Shown here piece after piece: positions 1-11,892 of a stretch of 64,000 nucleotides of DNA. How positions within the stretch are numbered: the first letter of the stretch is position 1; the number at the start of each line of letters is the position of its first letter. This stretch comes from an uncultured Flavobacteriales bacterium (lineage in GTDB: Bacteria; Bacteroidota; Bacteroidia; Flavobacteriales_D; Parvicellaceae). The notes below the pieces were generated by a model that did not search any database, had not been told where the DNA came from, and worked only from the letters and a program-made list of their open reading frames with translations. Where the stretch lies: NCBI GenBank assembly GCA_943787725.1, contig CALSNM010000006.1, forward strand, positions 1-64,000, read 5' to 3'. A program made the translations under genes and the position numbers.

Positions 1-466
<466 letters not shown>

Positions 467-538
467 TTTAGCTGCAGTTTATTCTAATACTTTCTCTGGT
501 TTAATTTTATTTTCAACATGTAATTTATTAAAAGTCTT

Positions 539-645
<107 letters not shown>

Positions 646-652
646 TTTTTTG

Positions 653-688
653 AAAAGCCTTTCATCAGTTAGATGGAGGGCTTTTTTT
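653..688 (+). terminator. rRNA operon terminator
   Basis: An intrinsic terminator: arm AAAAGCCTTTCATC, short loop, arm GATGGAGGGCTT with one offset base, then a run of seven T. It starts 7 nt after the 5S gene and should end the rRNA transcript. Confidence 0.85.
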
Positions 689-790
689 GTATGCTCTGTT
701 AATAAGTCGTTAGCAACTTGTAACAACTTTTATGCTACTCTACCTAAAGCATTGTTTTATTTTTGCAGAAATTTATCAAATTGATATTCT

Positions 791-3605
791 ATGCCGAAAG
801 ATAATTCCATCAAATCGATCTTGATTATTGGAAGGTGGACCAATTGTTATTGGACAAGCTTGTGAATTTGATTATGCCGGCTCTCAGGCCTCAAGATCTC
901 TTAGGGACGAAGGAATTGAGGTGACTCTTAATTAATTCGAATCCTGCTACAATTATGACCGATAAGGTCGTGGCAGATAATATCTACTTGAAGCCTCTTA
1001 CTCCTGAATCAATAATTGAAATTTTAGAGATCCATGATGTTGATGCGGTACTTGCCGACAATGGAGCGGTCAAACTGCACTGAACTTATGCATTTCCTGT
1101 TCTGAGATGAACATCTGGCAAGATTATAACGTTGCTATCATCGGTGTTGATCTGGACGCGATTGAAATTACAGAGAACAGAGAGGCTTTTAGGAACTTAA
1201 TGCTCGATATTGATGTGCCTATGGCTCCGCAAGCCACTGCGAAATCTTTCCTTAGACGGTAAAGGTAATTGCTCAAGAAGTTTGGGTTTCCTATGTGTAT
1301 CAGAGCTTCTTATACACTAGGTGGAGCAGGAGCAGCGTTGTATACAATGAAAGGAATTTGACATGCAATGACAGATGGTTCCATAAATCGCCAATTCACG
1401 AAGTAATGATTGATAAAGCATTACTTGGTTGGAAGGAATTTGAGTTAGAATTGTTGAGAGATAAAAACGATAATGTTGTCATTATTTGTTCTATCGAAAA
1501 TTTTGACCCTATGGGAATTCATACAGGAGATTCTATAACAGTTGCTCCAGCCATGACATTAAGTCGATATCACCTATCAAGAAGATGCGAACTATGGCAA
1601 TCAAAATGATGCGTGCTGTTGGTAATTTTGCTGGCGGATGTAATGTTCAATTTGCCGTAAGTGATGATGAAAATGAAGATATAATTGCTATTGAAATTAA
1701 TCCACGTGTTTCAGATCATCTGCATTAGCATCTAAAGCAACTGGGTATCCAATTGCAAAATCGCTTCTAAATTGCTATTGGCTATACATTTAGATGAATT
1801 GGATAATCAAATCACAAAACAACATCTGCATTATTTTGAGCCGACATTAGATTATGTAATCGTTAAAATTCCTCGTTGGGATTTTCGGAAAATTCACAGG
1901 TTCTGATGAAAGACTAGGGCTTCAGATGAAATCTGTTGGAGAAGTAATGGGAATTGGCCGTACATTTCAAGAAGCACTTGCAAAAAGCTTGTCAATCATT
2001 CGAAATAGGAGAAATGGATTAGGAGCTGATGGAAAAGAATTAAAAGATCAAATAAGCTTTTTACATAGTCTTGGAAATGCCAGTTGGGATAGGTTATTTC
2101 ATATTTATGATGCCATTAAATTGGGTATTCCTTTTAAAACGATAAAAGAAAACGAGAATTGACGATTGGTTTTACGTCAAATAGACGAATTAATTCAACA
2201 TGAAAAACGAAGTTGAAAAATACGATATTTCGATCACTTCCAAAAGAATTGCTTGTTGAGTCAAAGCAAAAAGGCTATGCCGATAGACAAATTGCTCACT
2301 TGCTAAAATGTTTAGAAAGTGAAGTTTTAATAAAAGGCAAGACTTAGGGTAAATAGAGTATTACAAATTGGTTGATACTTGTGCTGCTGAATTTGAAGCA
2401 CAAACACCTTATTATTATTCACATTTGATCGAAGAAAATGAATCGATTCCTTCAGAAAGAAAAAGATTGTGTTTAGGCTCCGGCCCAAATAGAATTGGCC
2501 AAGGAATTGAATTTGATTATTGCTTGTGTCCATGGCGTCTTAGCAGCAAAGAGAAGGGTTATGAAACCATCATGATTAACTGTAACCCAGAAACGGTTTC
2601 TACTGATTTTGATACAGCTGATAAATTATATTTTGAACCTGTATTTTGGGAACATATCTATGATATTATTTTACAAGAAAAGCCGGAGGGCGTTATTGTT
2701 CAGTTAGGTGGTCAAACAGCTTTAAAATTGGCTGAGAAACTTGAGCGTTACGGAATTAAAGTGATAGGGACAAGTTTCGATGCTTTAGATTTAGCAGAAG
2801 ATAGAGGGCGATTTTCGAACTTTACTAAAGGATTTAGATATTCCTTACCCAAAGTTTGGTGTTGTTGAAAGTGCTGAGCAAGCAATTGACCTTTCTCGAG
2901 ATCTTGGTTTTCCCCTTATTAGTAAGGCCATCTTATGTTCTTGGAGGAATGAAGATGAAGATTGTTATCAATGAGGAAGAATTAGAACATCACGTAGTGG
3001 ATATCCTGCGTGATATGCCAAATAACCAAATTTTATTGGATCACTTTTTAGGTGGAGCAATCGAATGCGAAGCAGATGCGATTTGTGATGGTGAGAATGT
3101 GCAAATTATTGGAATAATGCAGCATATTGAGCCTGCTGGGATTCATTCTGGCGATTCTTATGCGGTATTGCCTCCCTATAATTTAGGGGATTTTATCATT
3201 CAACAAATTGAGGAGCACACAAAGAGAATTGCTGTGGCGTTAAAGACAGTAGGCTTGATCAATGTTCAGTTTGCAGTTAAAGATGATGTAGTTTATATTA
3301 TTGAGGCGAATCCTAGAGCTTCTAGAACAGTACCTTTTATTGCAAAAGCTTACGGTCAACCTTACGTTAACTACGCTGCAAAGGTAATGATGGGTAAAAA
3401 AGTTACAGACTTTACTTTTAATCCAAATATGGATGGTTATGCGGTCAAAATTCCGGTATTCTCATTTGAGAAATTTCCTAATGTCAATAAGGAACTAGGA
3501 CCTGAAATGAAATCTACGGGAGAAGCGATTCAATTTATAAAAGATTTAAAAGATCCATTCTTCAGAAAGGTTTATTCTGAGAGAAACCTTTACTTGAGTA
3601 AGTAA
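791..3605 (+). CDS. carB: Carbamoyl-phosphate synthase large subunit, broken by many frameshifts
   Basis: CarB makes carbamoyl phosphate for pyrimidine and arginine synthesis, using ammonia passed on by CarA. The start [14 protein letters not shown] and the end [10 protein letters not shown] are both readable, and 2815 nt corresponds to ~938 residues, the usual length in Bacteroidota. Readable blocks in different frames include the first ATP-grasp half, [15 protein letters not shown] near 2479-2523, and [11 protein letters not shown]-type residues. From about 2926 to the stop (VRPSYVLGG onward) the frame is intact. At least ten single-base shifts lie between 830 and 2925; examples are an extra G near 833 and an extra A near 931. 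Both synthetase halves are conserved in sequence, so consensus errors are likelier than true decay. carA is not in the window. Confidence 0.85.
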
Positions 3606-3606
3606 T

Positions 3607-3822
3607 ATGCTGTTAGCGGGTTCTGGAGGTATTTATGAAATATTACTAATCATCTTGGTGGTTATATTAATATTTAATGGATTGAAACGACAAAAAATTT
3701 TGAATAAAGTAGATTCAAATTTCTCTACTGGGCATAGAGGGCAGCAAAATGAATCCACAACTCATAAAAAAGAAAAGTTAAAAGAAGGAGATTACATTGA
3801 TTTCGAGGAAACTTCGGAATAA
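3607..3822 (+). CDS. DUF4834 family small membrane protein
   Basis: A 71-residue protein. One membrane segment spans about residues 8-24 (GIYEILLIILVVILIFNG), followed by a charged, low-complexity linker and the C-terminal motif GDYIDFEE. That layout matches my memory of DUF4834, a Bacteroidota family of unknown role whose members end in a G-[ED]-Y-[VI]-[DE]-[FY]-E-E motif. The ATG lies 1 nt after the carB stop, so it is probably translated from the same transcript. Function unknown. Confidence 0.6.
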   Translation: MLLAGSGGIYEILLIILVVILIFNGLKRQKILNKVDSNFSTGHRGQQNESTTHKKEKLKEGDYIDFEETSE

Positions 3823-3893
3823 TAAATTCTTTTATTCGAGACTGAGTATAACGTTTATACTTATATCTTTACCCAACAACAAAAAACGATTAA

Positions 3894-6800
3894 ATGACTA
3901 TTGATTGGAAAAAAATGCTTCCTCATTTGGTTGCGGTGTGCGTGTTTATTGGTATTGCAATGGCCTATTTTTATCCTGCTATGCAAGGTAATATGTTAAA
4001 GAGCCACGACATTAAAATGCATAAAGGGATGGCCAAGGAGACAGTTGATCACAGAGCTGATTTTGGAGAAGAACCTTTATGGACCAATTCCGCTTTTGGG
4101 GGAATGCCTGCAACTCAAATTACAGTTGTTTATAATTCAAATTTAATCGGCAAACTGCATAAGGTCTTTATGCTAGGATTACCACACCCAATAAATTATC
4201 TATTCCTTTATATGATAGGTTTTTACATATTCTTGTTATGTATGAAAGTGGATCCTTGGCTTGCTTTAGCAGGAGCAATTGCATATGGTTTATCATCCTA
4301 TTTCTTCATTATTATGGGGGCAGGGCATAATTCAAAAGCTGTAGCAATTGCATATATGGCTCCAGCACTTGGAGGGTTTTTGTTAGCGTACCGAAATAAA
4401 GTATTGTTAGGTACAGCCGTAATGACACTTTTTATGTCGTTGCAAATTAATGCCAATCATCCTCAGGTTACGTATTATTTCTTTATAATGCTGTTCTTTA
4501 TTTTTGTTTATTATGTTATAAAATATATCAAAGACAAGTCCTTGCCATCATTAGCAAAAAGGACAGGACTTATTGCATTAGGAACGTTACTTGCCATATC
4601 AACAAATATTCCAAACCTATATGGTACTGCTGAATATTCTCCGCATACACAGCGTGGAGGTTCTGAATTGACTCCAGTTAAACAGCTTAGTCAATATGCA
4701 AATGAGATTGATACGTCAGTGTTAAATAAATTGAAGTTATCAGGTTGTGATATGCCAAAATGTATTTTGGAGATGCCAATCGCTGGAAATAGCTCAAAAG
4801 ACAGGCTTAGATTCTGTAACTATTGATGGGGTGTTTAAAGTTCTTAACGCAAAAGAGGTATGAAAAAGGATTATGCTTTGCTATGGAGTTATGGTAAGGG
4901 TGAGACTTGGAATTTTATGATTCCAAATGTGAAAGGTGGAGCCTCTGGAGCTTTGATTGGAGATGAAGAGTTTATGAAAGGCGAGGGCAATGCAGAATTG
5001 AAAGAAATTCTTCAATTGAATTATCAATTATACCAAAGCCAAGTTTCCAGTGATATTGTATCTACTTACTTTGGAAATCAAGCTTCAACGGCTGGTCCGG
5101 TTTATATTGGAGCAATTGTATGCCTACTGTTTGTCTTGGGAATGGTGTTTTGGAGAAACAACTTGAAATGGCCATTACTAATTATGGTGATTTTATCAAT
5201 TATGCTTGGCATGGGGTAAAAACTTAATGTGGCTAAACAGATTTATTCTGGGATCACGCCCCCGTGTACAATAAGTTTAGAGCGGTAACAATAATATTAG
5301 TTATAGTTGAGCTGATATTGCCTATAGTTGGTTTTTTATGGCTTAAAGATGTTGTTAGGAATAAAGAATTACGTTCCACGGGAACGATGATGATTTTTGG
5401 CAGGAAAGAGATTGAGTCGAAAAAGCTATTTTTAGGAGCTTCAGGGTTTGTTGTTTTTGTGACATTATTATTTTGCTGCTATGCCTGGCTCTCTAGTTGA
5501 CCTTCGAAAAGTGACAAGGATGCCTCCATCTTTGGAGCCGGTAATGTTAGTAAACAAATCACTGCAATGGTTATGAGTAATCCAGAACAATCCGTACCAC
5601 AAAATTATAATGGAGAACCCGAACAATATGCGATGGAAGTGACCCAACACTATATGCCTAAACTTGAACAGGCAGAAAAGCAGCTTGTTGCATATAGAGC
5701 TTCTGTTGTTCAAAAGGATGCTTTTAGAAGCTTAATATTTATGTTATTGGCCATTGGCTTATTGTATTTCTTCATTTACAAAGAAATGAAGCCTGTTTAT
5801 TTCACAATAGCTTTAGGCTGCTTTAATTCTGGTTGACCTATGGAGTGTGGGGTTACGTTATTTAGATAATGAACCCGGACAGAATGCTGAATATGCCCGA
5901 TGGGAGAAAACTGAAGAGAAACTCATTCCATTTACTCCTACTTATTCGGATGTTGCAATAATGTACAATGAGATTGCTGAAAACCCTAAATTAGGTCAAG
6001 AAATCGAACAGTTTATTCAAGAAAAAACAGCCGAAAAAAATGAACCCCTCACATACAGGGAAGATGCAAGTAAGCGATTTAGTAAGTTAAATCGACTGAC
6101 TAACTATAGAGTCTTTTTGTTAGGCGACTATTCTCAGGAAACTTCTATATCTTATTTTCATAAATCTTTAGGAGGTTATCATGCTGCTAAAATTCAGCGA
6201 TACCAAGATTTAATCGAGAGAAAAATGAGAGGTCAAATGCAGCTTGCTTCCAATCCAAATACATTGGGTCAGGCTAAAATATTACACATGTTAAATACAA
6301 AATATATTATAGCGAATAAAGGTGGCGAGGGTGTGTTTATTGACATGAGAGACCCGGTAACTCTTTCTCCTGAAAATCAACAAAAAACACCCGGATTTAT
6401 CAATTCAGAGGCATATGGAAATGCTTGGTTTGTGTCAGAAGTAAAAGCATATAATTCAGCTGATGAAGAATTTATGGCATTGGATAAGGAAAATTTAGAA
6501 ACTACCGCAATTACTGATGAGACTTATTCAAATGACAACGGGCAACTTTTCAACGAAGGGGTTTCTGGAACTTACGCGTACAATGGAAATGAAACGGTAA
6601 CAATGACTTCTTACCGACCTAACGAGATTAAATACTCTTTGGAGAACGTTAATGGAGGAGAGCACTTTATTGTTTTTTCTGAAGTGTATTACGAATTAGG
6701 TTGGAGAGCATACGTAGATGGCGTCGTGACTCCAATTAATAGGGTTGACTATACTTTAAGAGGGCTTAAGGTACCTGAAGGGAGTAAAGAGGTTATTTTA

Positions 6801-6920
6801 AAGTATGAGTTGAAGTCCTTTGCTTCATTATCAAATATTGCGCTGGCGTCTTCTAGTTTAATCATTTTATTAGTTTTTGGTTTTGGTTACCTTTCTATAG
6901 TTAAAGGAAAAGATGATTAA
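3894..6920 (+). CDS. YfhO family multispanning membrane protein, broken by frameshifts
   Basis: A large integral membrane protein of the YfhO group (GT-C-like fold), which in Bacillus is linked to glycosylation of lipoteichoic acid. In Bacteroidota its substrate is not known to me. The span of 3027 nt fits ~1000 residues. Seen: the N-terminal membrane segment after MTIDWKKMLPHL, the conserved GGMPATQ-like motif with a long loop, several helices up to ~4640, WSYGKGETW near 4890, and a soluble C-terminal part ending with a last helix (SNIALASSSLIILLVFGFG). Frame changes fall near 4745-4860, 5218-5262, 5490-5566 and 5820-5845. The downstream glycosyltransferase starts 8 nt inside its 3' end, supporting a glycan-related operon. 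The breaks look like sequence errors, but 4747-4862 may be extra DNA. Confidence 0.75.
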
Positions 6921-8214
6921 AAAAGTTTTAATTATAACTTATTACTGGCCACCTAGTGGTGGTGCAGGGGTGCAGCGATGGTTGAAATTTGTAAAGTATT
7001 TAAGAGAGTACGGATGGGAACCTGTTGTTTTTACAATAGAAGGAGGTGAGGTTCCAGTGCTTGATTACTCTTTGAAAAAAGATATTCCCGAAAACGTTGA
7101 AGTTTTAAGAGAACCAATTTGGGAACCCTATACATTTTATAAAAAAATAATAGGTCAAAAAAAAGAGGATAAAATTCAAACAGGTTTTTTAACAGAGAAT
7201 AAGAAGCCAAAATTGATGGAAAGATTTTCGATCTGGGTTAGGGGAAATTTATTTATTCCAGATGCTAGAAAATTTTGGATTAAACCCTCTGTAAAGAATC
7301 TTTCGAATTACTTAAATGAAAATAAAGTTGATGCAATAGTGTCTAATGGTCCTCCTCATACCACACATATGATAGGATTAGCATTAAAGAAGAAATTTAA
7401 TATTCCTTGGCTTGCTGATTTCAGAGATCCTTGGACGAATATTGATTTTTATGATAAATTGATGCTTTCAAAGTGGGCAGATAAGAAACATCATCGCTTG
7501 GAAGATGCGGTAATAAAACATGCAGATGCATTGGTAACCGTTAGCCCAAATTGGGCGAAAGATTTTAAAAATCAATCGAAGCGAGATTTCAATGTTATTT
7601 ATAACGGCTTTGATGAAAAGGATTTTACAGATAAAGAAGTGCAATTGGATCAAAAATTTTCTATAGTGCATATAGGGTCAATGAATAAGGATAGAAACCC
7701 CCATAACCTTTGGAAAGTTTTAGGAGAAATTTGTTCTGAAATAGAAGGTTTTTCTGATAATTTAGAAATTAAAATGGTTGGACCTACAGATATCGCCATT
7801 AAAAATGCGCTACATGCGAACAATTTAAACGAAAACCTTAACAAGATAGATTATGTTCCCCATAGTGAAGTTGTGAATTACCTGTTAGGGGCGCAATTAT
7901 TGCTGTTACCAATAAATGACACACCAAATTCAATGGGAGTAATACCCGGTAAATTATTCGAATATTTAGCTGCAAGACGACCAATTATCTGTATTGGTCC
8001 ACTCAAAGGAGATTCATGTAGGATCATTAACGAGACCCAGGCTGGGTATACTTTTTCGTTTAACAACAAATCTGATCTTAAGTTAGCATTAATTTCATTG
8101 TATAATGAATATGCTAAAACAGGAAAAGTTGAATGTTCTATTAATTCAATCGAGAAATTTTCAAGAAGAAATTTAACAGGTCAAATGGTAGAGCTGTTAA
8201 ACGAAATAGTTTGA
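6913..8214 (+). CDS. Glycosyltransferase family 4 (GT-B)
   Basis: A cytoplasmic 433-residue GT-B enzyme expected to transfer a sugar from a nucleotide donor to a surface glycan or lipid carrier. The N-terminal acceptor-domain motif TYYWPPSGGAGVQRW lies at residues ~9-23. The C-terminal donor-domain segment PINDTPNSMGVIPGKLFEYL contains the Glu of the family's sugar-nucleotide site. The start overlaps the YfhO gene by 8 nt, and the next glycosyltransferase follows after 9 nt, so these are probably co-translated. The donor and acceptor sugars cannot be read from sequence. Confidence 0.85.
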   Translation: MIKKVLIITYYWPPSGGAGVQRWLKFVKYLREYGWEPVVFTIEGGEVPVLDYSLKKDIPENVEVLREPIWEPYTFYKKIIGQKKEDKIQTGFLTENKKPKLMERFSIWVRGNLFIPDARKFWIKPSVKNLSNYLNENKVDAIVSNGPPHTTHMIGLALKKKFNIPWLADFRDPWTNIDFYDKLMLSKWADKKHHRLEDAVIKHADALVTVSPNWAKDFKNQSKRDFNVIYNGFDEKDFTDKEVQLDQKFSIVHIGSMNKDRNPHNLWKVLGEICSEIEGFSDNLEIKMVGPTDIAIKNALHANNLNENLNKIDYVPHSEVVNYLLGAQLLLLPINDTPNSMGVIPGKLFEYLAARRPIICIGPLKGDSCRIINETQAGYTFSFNNKSDLKLALISLYNEYAKTGKVECSINSIEKFSRRNLTGQMVELLNEIV

Positions 8215-8223
8215 TTTGGATAA

Positions 8224-9273
8224 ATGGATAAAAAGAAAGTTCTATATATACATTCTCTAAATACTTCTTTTGTTAGAAAGGATATTGCTTTACTTGAAGC
8301 TAATTTTATTATTAAGAAATCATTTTTTAATCCGAATAATAAAGTGCTTGTTCCGTTTCAGTTTATTAAGCAATTTTTCTTTTTATTGTTTAACATCTGG
8401 GGAGCTAATATTGTGATTGTGCAGTTTGCCGGGTATCAATCTTTTTTACCTGCATTTTATGCGAAAATCTTTAGAAAACCATCCTTAATAGTATTAGGAG
8501 GAACGGATTGTGTAAGTTTTCCTTCTATAAACTATGGAAATTTTAACCGACCTATTTTAAAAACATTTACGGCTTGGTCATTGAGATTAGCTACCCATTT
8601 TGCGCCTGTTCACAAGAGCTTGGTTGAATCCAATTATACGTATACAAAAGACGATTATCCTAAACAAGGGTACAAAATATTTTGCCCTAAGATTAAAGGT
8701 GGGTATACCGAATTGTTTTATGGATATGACGCTACACAGTTTAGAAATGATGAAACGAAAACACCTAACTCGTTCATTACAGTTGGATTTCTGAATTATC
8801 CGAATTTTTATAGAAAAGGAATTGATTTGATTGTCGAAATGGCAAAAAGTTATCCTGATAATAGATTTACAATAGTAGGAGGAACAATCGATGATATTCC
8901 TGTAATAAATTTACCATCAAATGTTAAATTGGTTGACTCTGTATCTTACGATGAATTAAAAGCACTTTATGCTAAGCATGAGTTTTATTTGCAACTATCT
9001 ATTTGTGAAGGATTTCCAAGTGCAATTTGTGAGGCGATGCTATGTGGTTGCATCCCAATAGGTTCGGATGTAGCTGCAATTCCAGAAATAATTGATGACT
9101 GTGGATTTGTTTTGAAACATAAAAATCTTGTTGAACTGAGAAGTCTATTTGCTGAAGCAATGGCAAGTGATAAAAAATTGTTGTCACAAAAATCTAGAAA
9201 AAGTATAATAGATAGATTTCCTCTTGATGAACGAAATAAATTTATTGACCTTGTGAATGAACTGATGAAATAA
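8224..9273 (+). CDS. Glycosyltransferase family 4 (GT-B)
   Basis: A second GT-B enzyme, 349 residues. The donor-domain signature CEGFPSAICEAM gives the E-x7-E motif typical of family 4. A hydrophobic stretch around residues 45-70 (QFFFLLFNIWGANIVIVQFAG) may sit at the membrane face. It is 9 nt after the previous glycosyltransferase and 6 nt before a methyltransferase, so all three probably act on one surface glycan. It is only distantly related to its neighbour and is not a recent duplicate. Confidence 0.82.
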   Translation: MDKKKVLYIHSLNTSFVRKDIALLEANFIIKKSFFNPNNKVLVPFQFIKQFFFLLFNIWGANIVIVQFAGYQSFLPAFYAKIFRKPSLIVLGGTDCVSFPSINYGNFNRPILKTFTAWSLRLATHFAPVHKSLVESNYTYTKDDYPKQGYKIFCPKIKGGYTELFYGYDATQFRNDETKTPNSFITVGFLNYPNFYRKGIDLIVEMAKSYPDNRFTIVGGTIDDIPVINLPSNVKLVDSVSYDELKALYAKHEFYLQLSICEGFPSAICEAMLCGCIPIGSDVAAIPEIIDDCGFVLKHKNLVELRSLFAEAMASDKKLLSQKSRKSIIDRFPLDERNKFIDLVNELMK

Positions 9274-9279
9274 TTAGTT

Positions 9280-10020
9280 ATGAAAAATAAAGAAAAATGG
9301 TTGCCTACAAAATTTGTTTATCGAAATGGCAAATTAAAAGCGTCTCGAGATAAAAAGGAGGTTACTGTTTCTTCGAGATTGGCAACCAATATTACGGCAG
9401 AGTTTTATCAAAAAGAATTATCCAATTATGCAAAAGGTAAATTACTTGATTTAGGTTGCGGGAATGTTCCTTTATATGCCACATACAAAGATTTGGTTGA
9501 AGATAATTTCTGTGTTGATTGGCAAGACTCCATGCACTTAAATAAATATTTAGACTTGAATGCTGACTTGAATAAGCCTTTAGAGCTTTCAGATGAAGAA
9601 TTTGACGTTATTATTACTTCTTCAGTTCTAGAACATATTCGTCGACCTGAGTTAATGATGAGTGAAATGGCTCGTGTATTGAAACCAAAAGGTGTAATGT
9701 TGTTAAATGTTCCGTTTTATTATTGTATTCATGAAGAACCTCATGATTATTTTAGGTATACAGAGTTTGCATTGCGGTCCATGACGGAAGAGGTTGGGAT
9801 GAAAGTCTTGTCTTTAAAAGCTACTGGAGGTGCTCCTGAAATCATTGCTGATATTTTTGCTAAAAATTTAAAAGTAATCCCTCTGATAGGGAAACCTTTA
9901 GTAAGGTTTATTCAATGGTCAACCTGGGTTTTTGTTCATACGGGTATTGGTAGAAAAATATCAAATAAAACGGCAAAGAAATTTCCTTTAGGTTATGCGG
10001 TAATAGCAGAAAAGGTGTAA
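9280..10020 (+). CDS. Class I SAM-dependent methyltransferase
   Basis: A 246-residue Rossmann methyltransferase (Methyltransf_11-like). Motif I, LLDLGCGNVPLY, lies at residues ~55-66. An acidic residue at the end of strand 2 (FCVDWQDS) would hold the ribose. The post-motif VLEHIRRPELMMSEMARVLK is also clear. Being last in the tightly packed run YfhO-GT-GT, it likely methylates a glycan or its precursor; this is inferred from context only. A 278-nt gap follows in which I see no gene. Confidence 0.8.
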   Translation: MKNKEKWLPTKFVYRNGKLKASRDKKEVTVSSRLATNITAEFYQKELSNYAKGKLLDLGCGNVPLYATYKDLVEDNFCVDWQDSMHLNKYLDLNADLNKPLELSDEEFDVIITSSVLEHIRRPELMMSEMARVLKPKGVMLLNVPFYYCIHEEPHDYFRYTEFALRSMTEEVGMKVLSLKATGGAPEIIADIFAKNLKVIPLIGKPLVRFIQWSTWVFVHTGIGRKISNKTAKKFPLGYAVIAEKV

Positions 10021-10298
10021 GTATTGCTTAAACTGGTATTTCAGCTAATATTTTTCTTAAAGAATTTTGATCTCGATTTCACCAATAGAACTATTCAGTT
10101 TAAAAAAATAGTTCTTTCATTAACCATGTACGTTTCTGGAAAAAGTATAATAACCAGAATAAGGATAGTTAATTTAGCTCACCTTGAATGCAGCAGCTTT
10201 GAATATTTAAAGTTGTAAATACAAACAATCTGACATGAACAATTCCCGTTGAACAGGAAATAATTTAATTAATCTAATGTTATTTTAGCAATAATTAC

Positions 10299-11834
10299 AT
10301 GGGAATAGTTGCAAAACAAAGCATTTGGAATACAATTACACTTTTTACGGGTGTGTTTTTAGGTGCTATAAATACGATGATATTGTTTCCAATGATGTTG
10401 GAAGCAGATGAATATGGATTGACCCGCATAATAGTTACGATTGGATTACTTGGTGGACAGTTTGCGATGATGGGTATGCCTTCCATTTTAATTAAATTTC
10501 TGCATAAGTTCAGAAAAAGACAAGGCAGTAGTTATGGCATTCTGCGGTTTGTAATTATCACATGTATAGTTGGCGTAGCTATTGTTGGCAGTTGCTTATA
10601 TTTTGGTAAATCTGTTGTTTTATTGCCTTATGAAAACAATGCGAAGGCACTTGGGGATAAATATTTTTTATTAATCCCTTTTGTTTTTTTTGTTGTGGTT
10701 AATGGTATTATTAGTCAATATTTAAAAGTGGTTTTCCACAGTGTTTACCAATTGGTTATTAGCGAAATATTTATGAGAGTCGCTCAGACTTTTTTATTGT
10801 TTTTATATTATTTTGAATTATTTAGTTTTGATTTTTTCATGCTTTGCTTTGTTCTTATATATGGAATGCAATCATTGTTACTCCTTGCTTATTTGATAAA
10901 GATTAAAGAATTCGATATAACAGGGGATAAGGAAGTTATGACGCCTGAAAACAGACAGAAATTCTTCAAATATGGAATAGCCAATTTTTTCTCAGGTATT
11001 GGGTTTAAATTATCAAATATGATTGATGTTTTGATGATAGGTTCTATGGTTGGTATTATTGGTGTTGGAGAAAATGAAGGGCTAAAAGCCATTGCAATTT
11101 ATTCTTTGGCAGTATTTATGAGTTCTGTCATTGAAATACCCTCAAGAGCAATAAGCAACATTGCTTCCCCTTTAGTTGGAAAAGCATGGGCAGATAATAA
11201 TATAGAAGAGGTAAAAAACTTGTACAAGAAGACCGCTATTAATCAACTGGTTGTTGGTGGACTTATTTTTATCGGAATATGGATCAATATTGACCAAATT
11301 ATTACAATATTAATCGAAATTTCACAAGAAAGTTTTGACTACTCGTCTATTAAATATGTTGTATTCTTTCTGGGTTTAGCCAAACTCTTTCACATTGCTT
11401 CTGGAATTAATGGTGGTATAATAATGACATCCAAATATTATTTATTCGGCACATATATAACCATAAGTTTAATTTTTATTACTCTTTTTACCAATTGGAT
11501 TTTTATTCCAATCTACGGTATAGTTGGAGCTGCCTTGGCTACTGCAATTTCTTTGTTGTTATTCAACTTAGTGTCTTTTCTTTTCTTGCTAGTAAAATTT
11601 AAAATGCAACCATACACAATGAAAACATTTTTGACTATTATTATTGGTTTTTCAGTTTTCTATTTAACGGGGTTACTTCCGGAAATAGAAAGCCCAATAT
11701 TCAGTATTATTGTGCAGTCATTTGTTGTTTTATGCATTTATATACCATTAATAGTTATGTTTAAAATATCGGAAGATATTAATTACTTAGTAGATAAATT
11801 TTCGCGAAAGATTAGAGCTTTATTTACGCATTGA
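10299..11834 (+). CDS. Polysaccharide flippase (Wzx/MOP superfamily)
   Basis: A 511-residue protein almost entirely made of membrane helices (about 12-14), in the pattern of oligosaccharide flippases of the MOP superfamily. The N-terminal GIVAKQSIWNTITLFTGVFLG resembles lipopolysaccharide-biosynthesis flippases. Such proteins turn undecaprenyl-linked glycan units from the inner to the outer leaflet of the cytoplasmic membrane. It stands apart from the upstream glycosyltransferases by 278 nt, so it may have its own promoter, but the shared theme supports one glycan-export locus. No polymerase gene is seen in the window. Confidence 0.82.
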   Translation: MGIVAKQSIWNTITLFTGVFLGAINTMILFPMMLEADEYGLTRIIVTIGLLGGQFAMMGMPSILIKFLHKFRKRQGSSYGILRFVIITCIVGVAIVGSCLYFGKSVVLLPYENNAKALGDKYFLLIPFVFFVVVNGIISQYLKVVFHSVYQLVISEIFMRVAQTFLLFLYYFELFSFDFFMLCFVLIYGMQSLLLLAYLIKIKEFDITGDKEVMTPENRQKFFKYGIANFFSGIGFKLSNMIDVLMIGSMVGIIGVGENEGLKAIAIYSLAVFMSSVIEIPSRAISNIASPLVGKAWADNNIEEVKNLYKKTAINQLVVGGLIFIGIWINIDQIITILIEISQESFDYSSIKYVVFFLGLAKLFHIASGINGGIIMTSKYYLFGTYITISLIFITLFTNWIFIPIYGIVGAALATAISLLLFNLVSFLFLLVKFKMQPYTMKTFLTIIIGFSVFYLTGLLPEIESPIFSIIVQSFVVLCIYIPLIVMFKISEDINYLVDKFSRKIRALFTH

Positions 11835-11892
11835 CACTTTATAAAGCTGCTGAAAATTATTGTTACAGTGGCAGTGATTCTATTAGGGATTA

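Noticed and set aside
791-3605. carB as a true pseudogene
   Set aside because: Protein similarity is kept in all pieces, length is normal and stops arise only from one-base shifts; sequence errors explain it better.
10024-10218. 64-codon frame with a TTG start after the methyltransferase gene
   Set aside because: No recognisable motif, no promoter or ribosome-binding site, and low-complexity AT-rich content; not supported as a gene.
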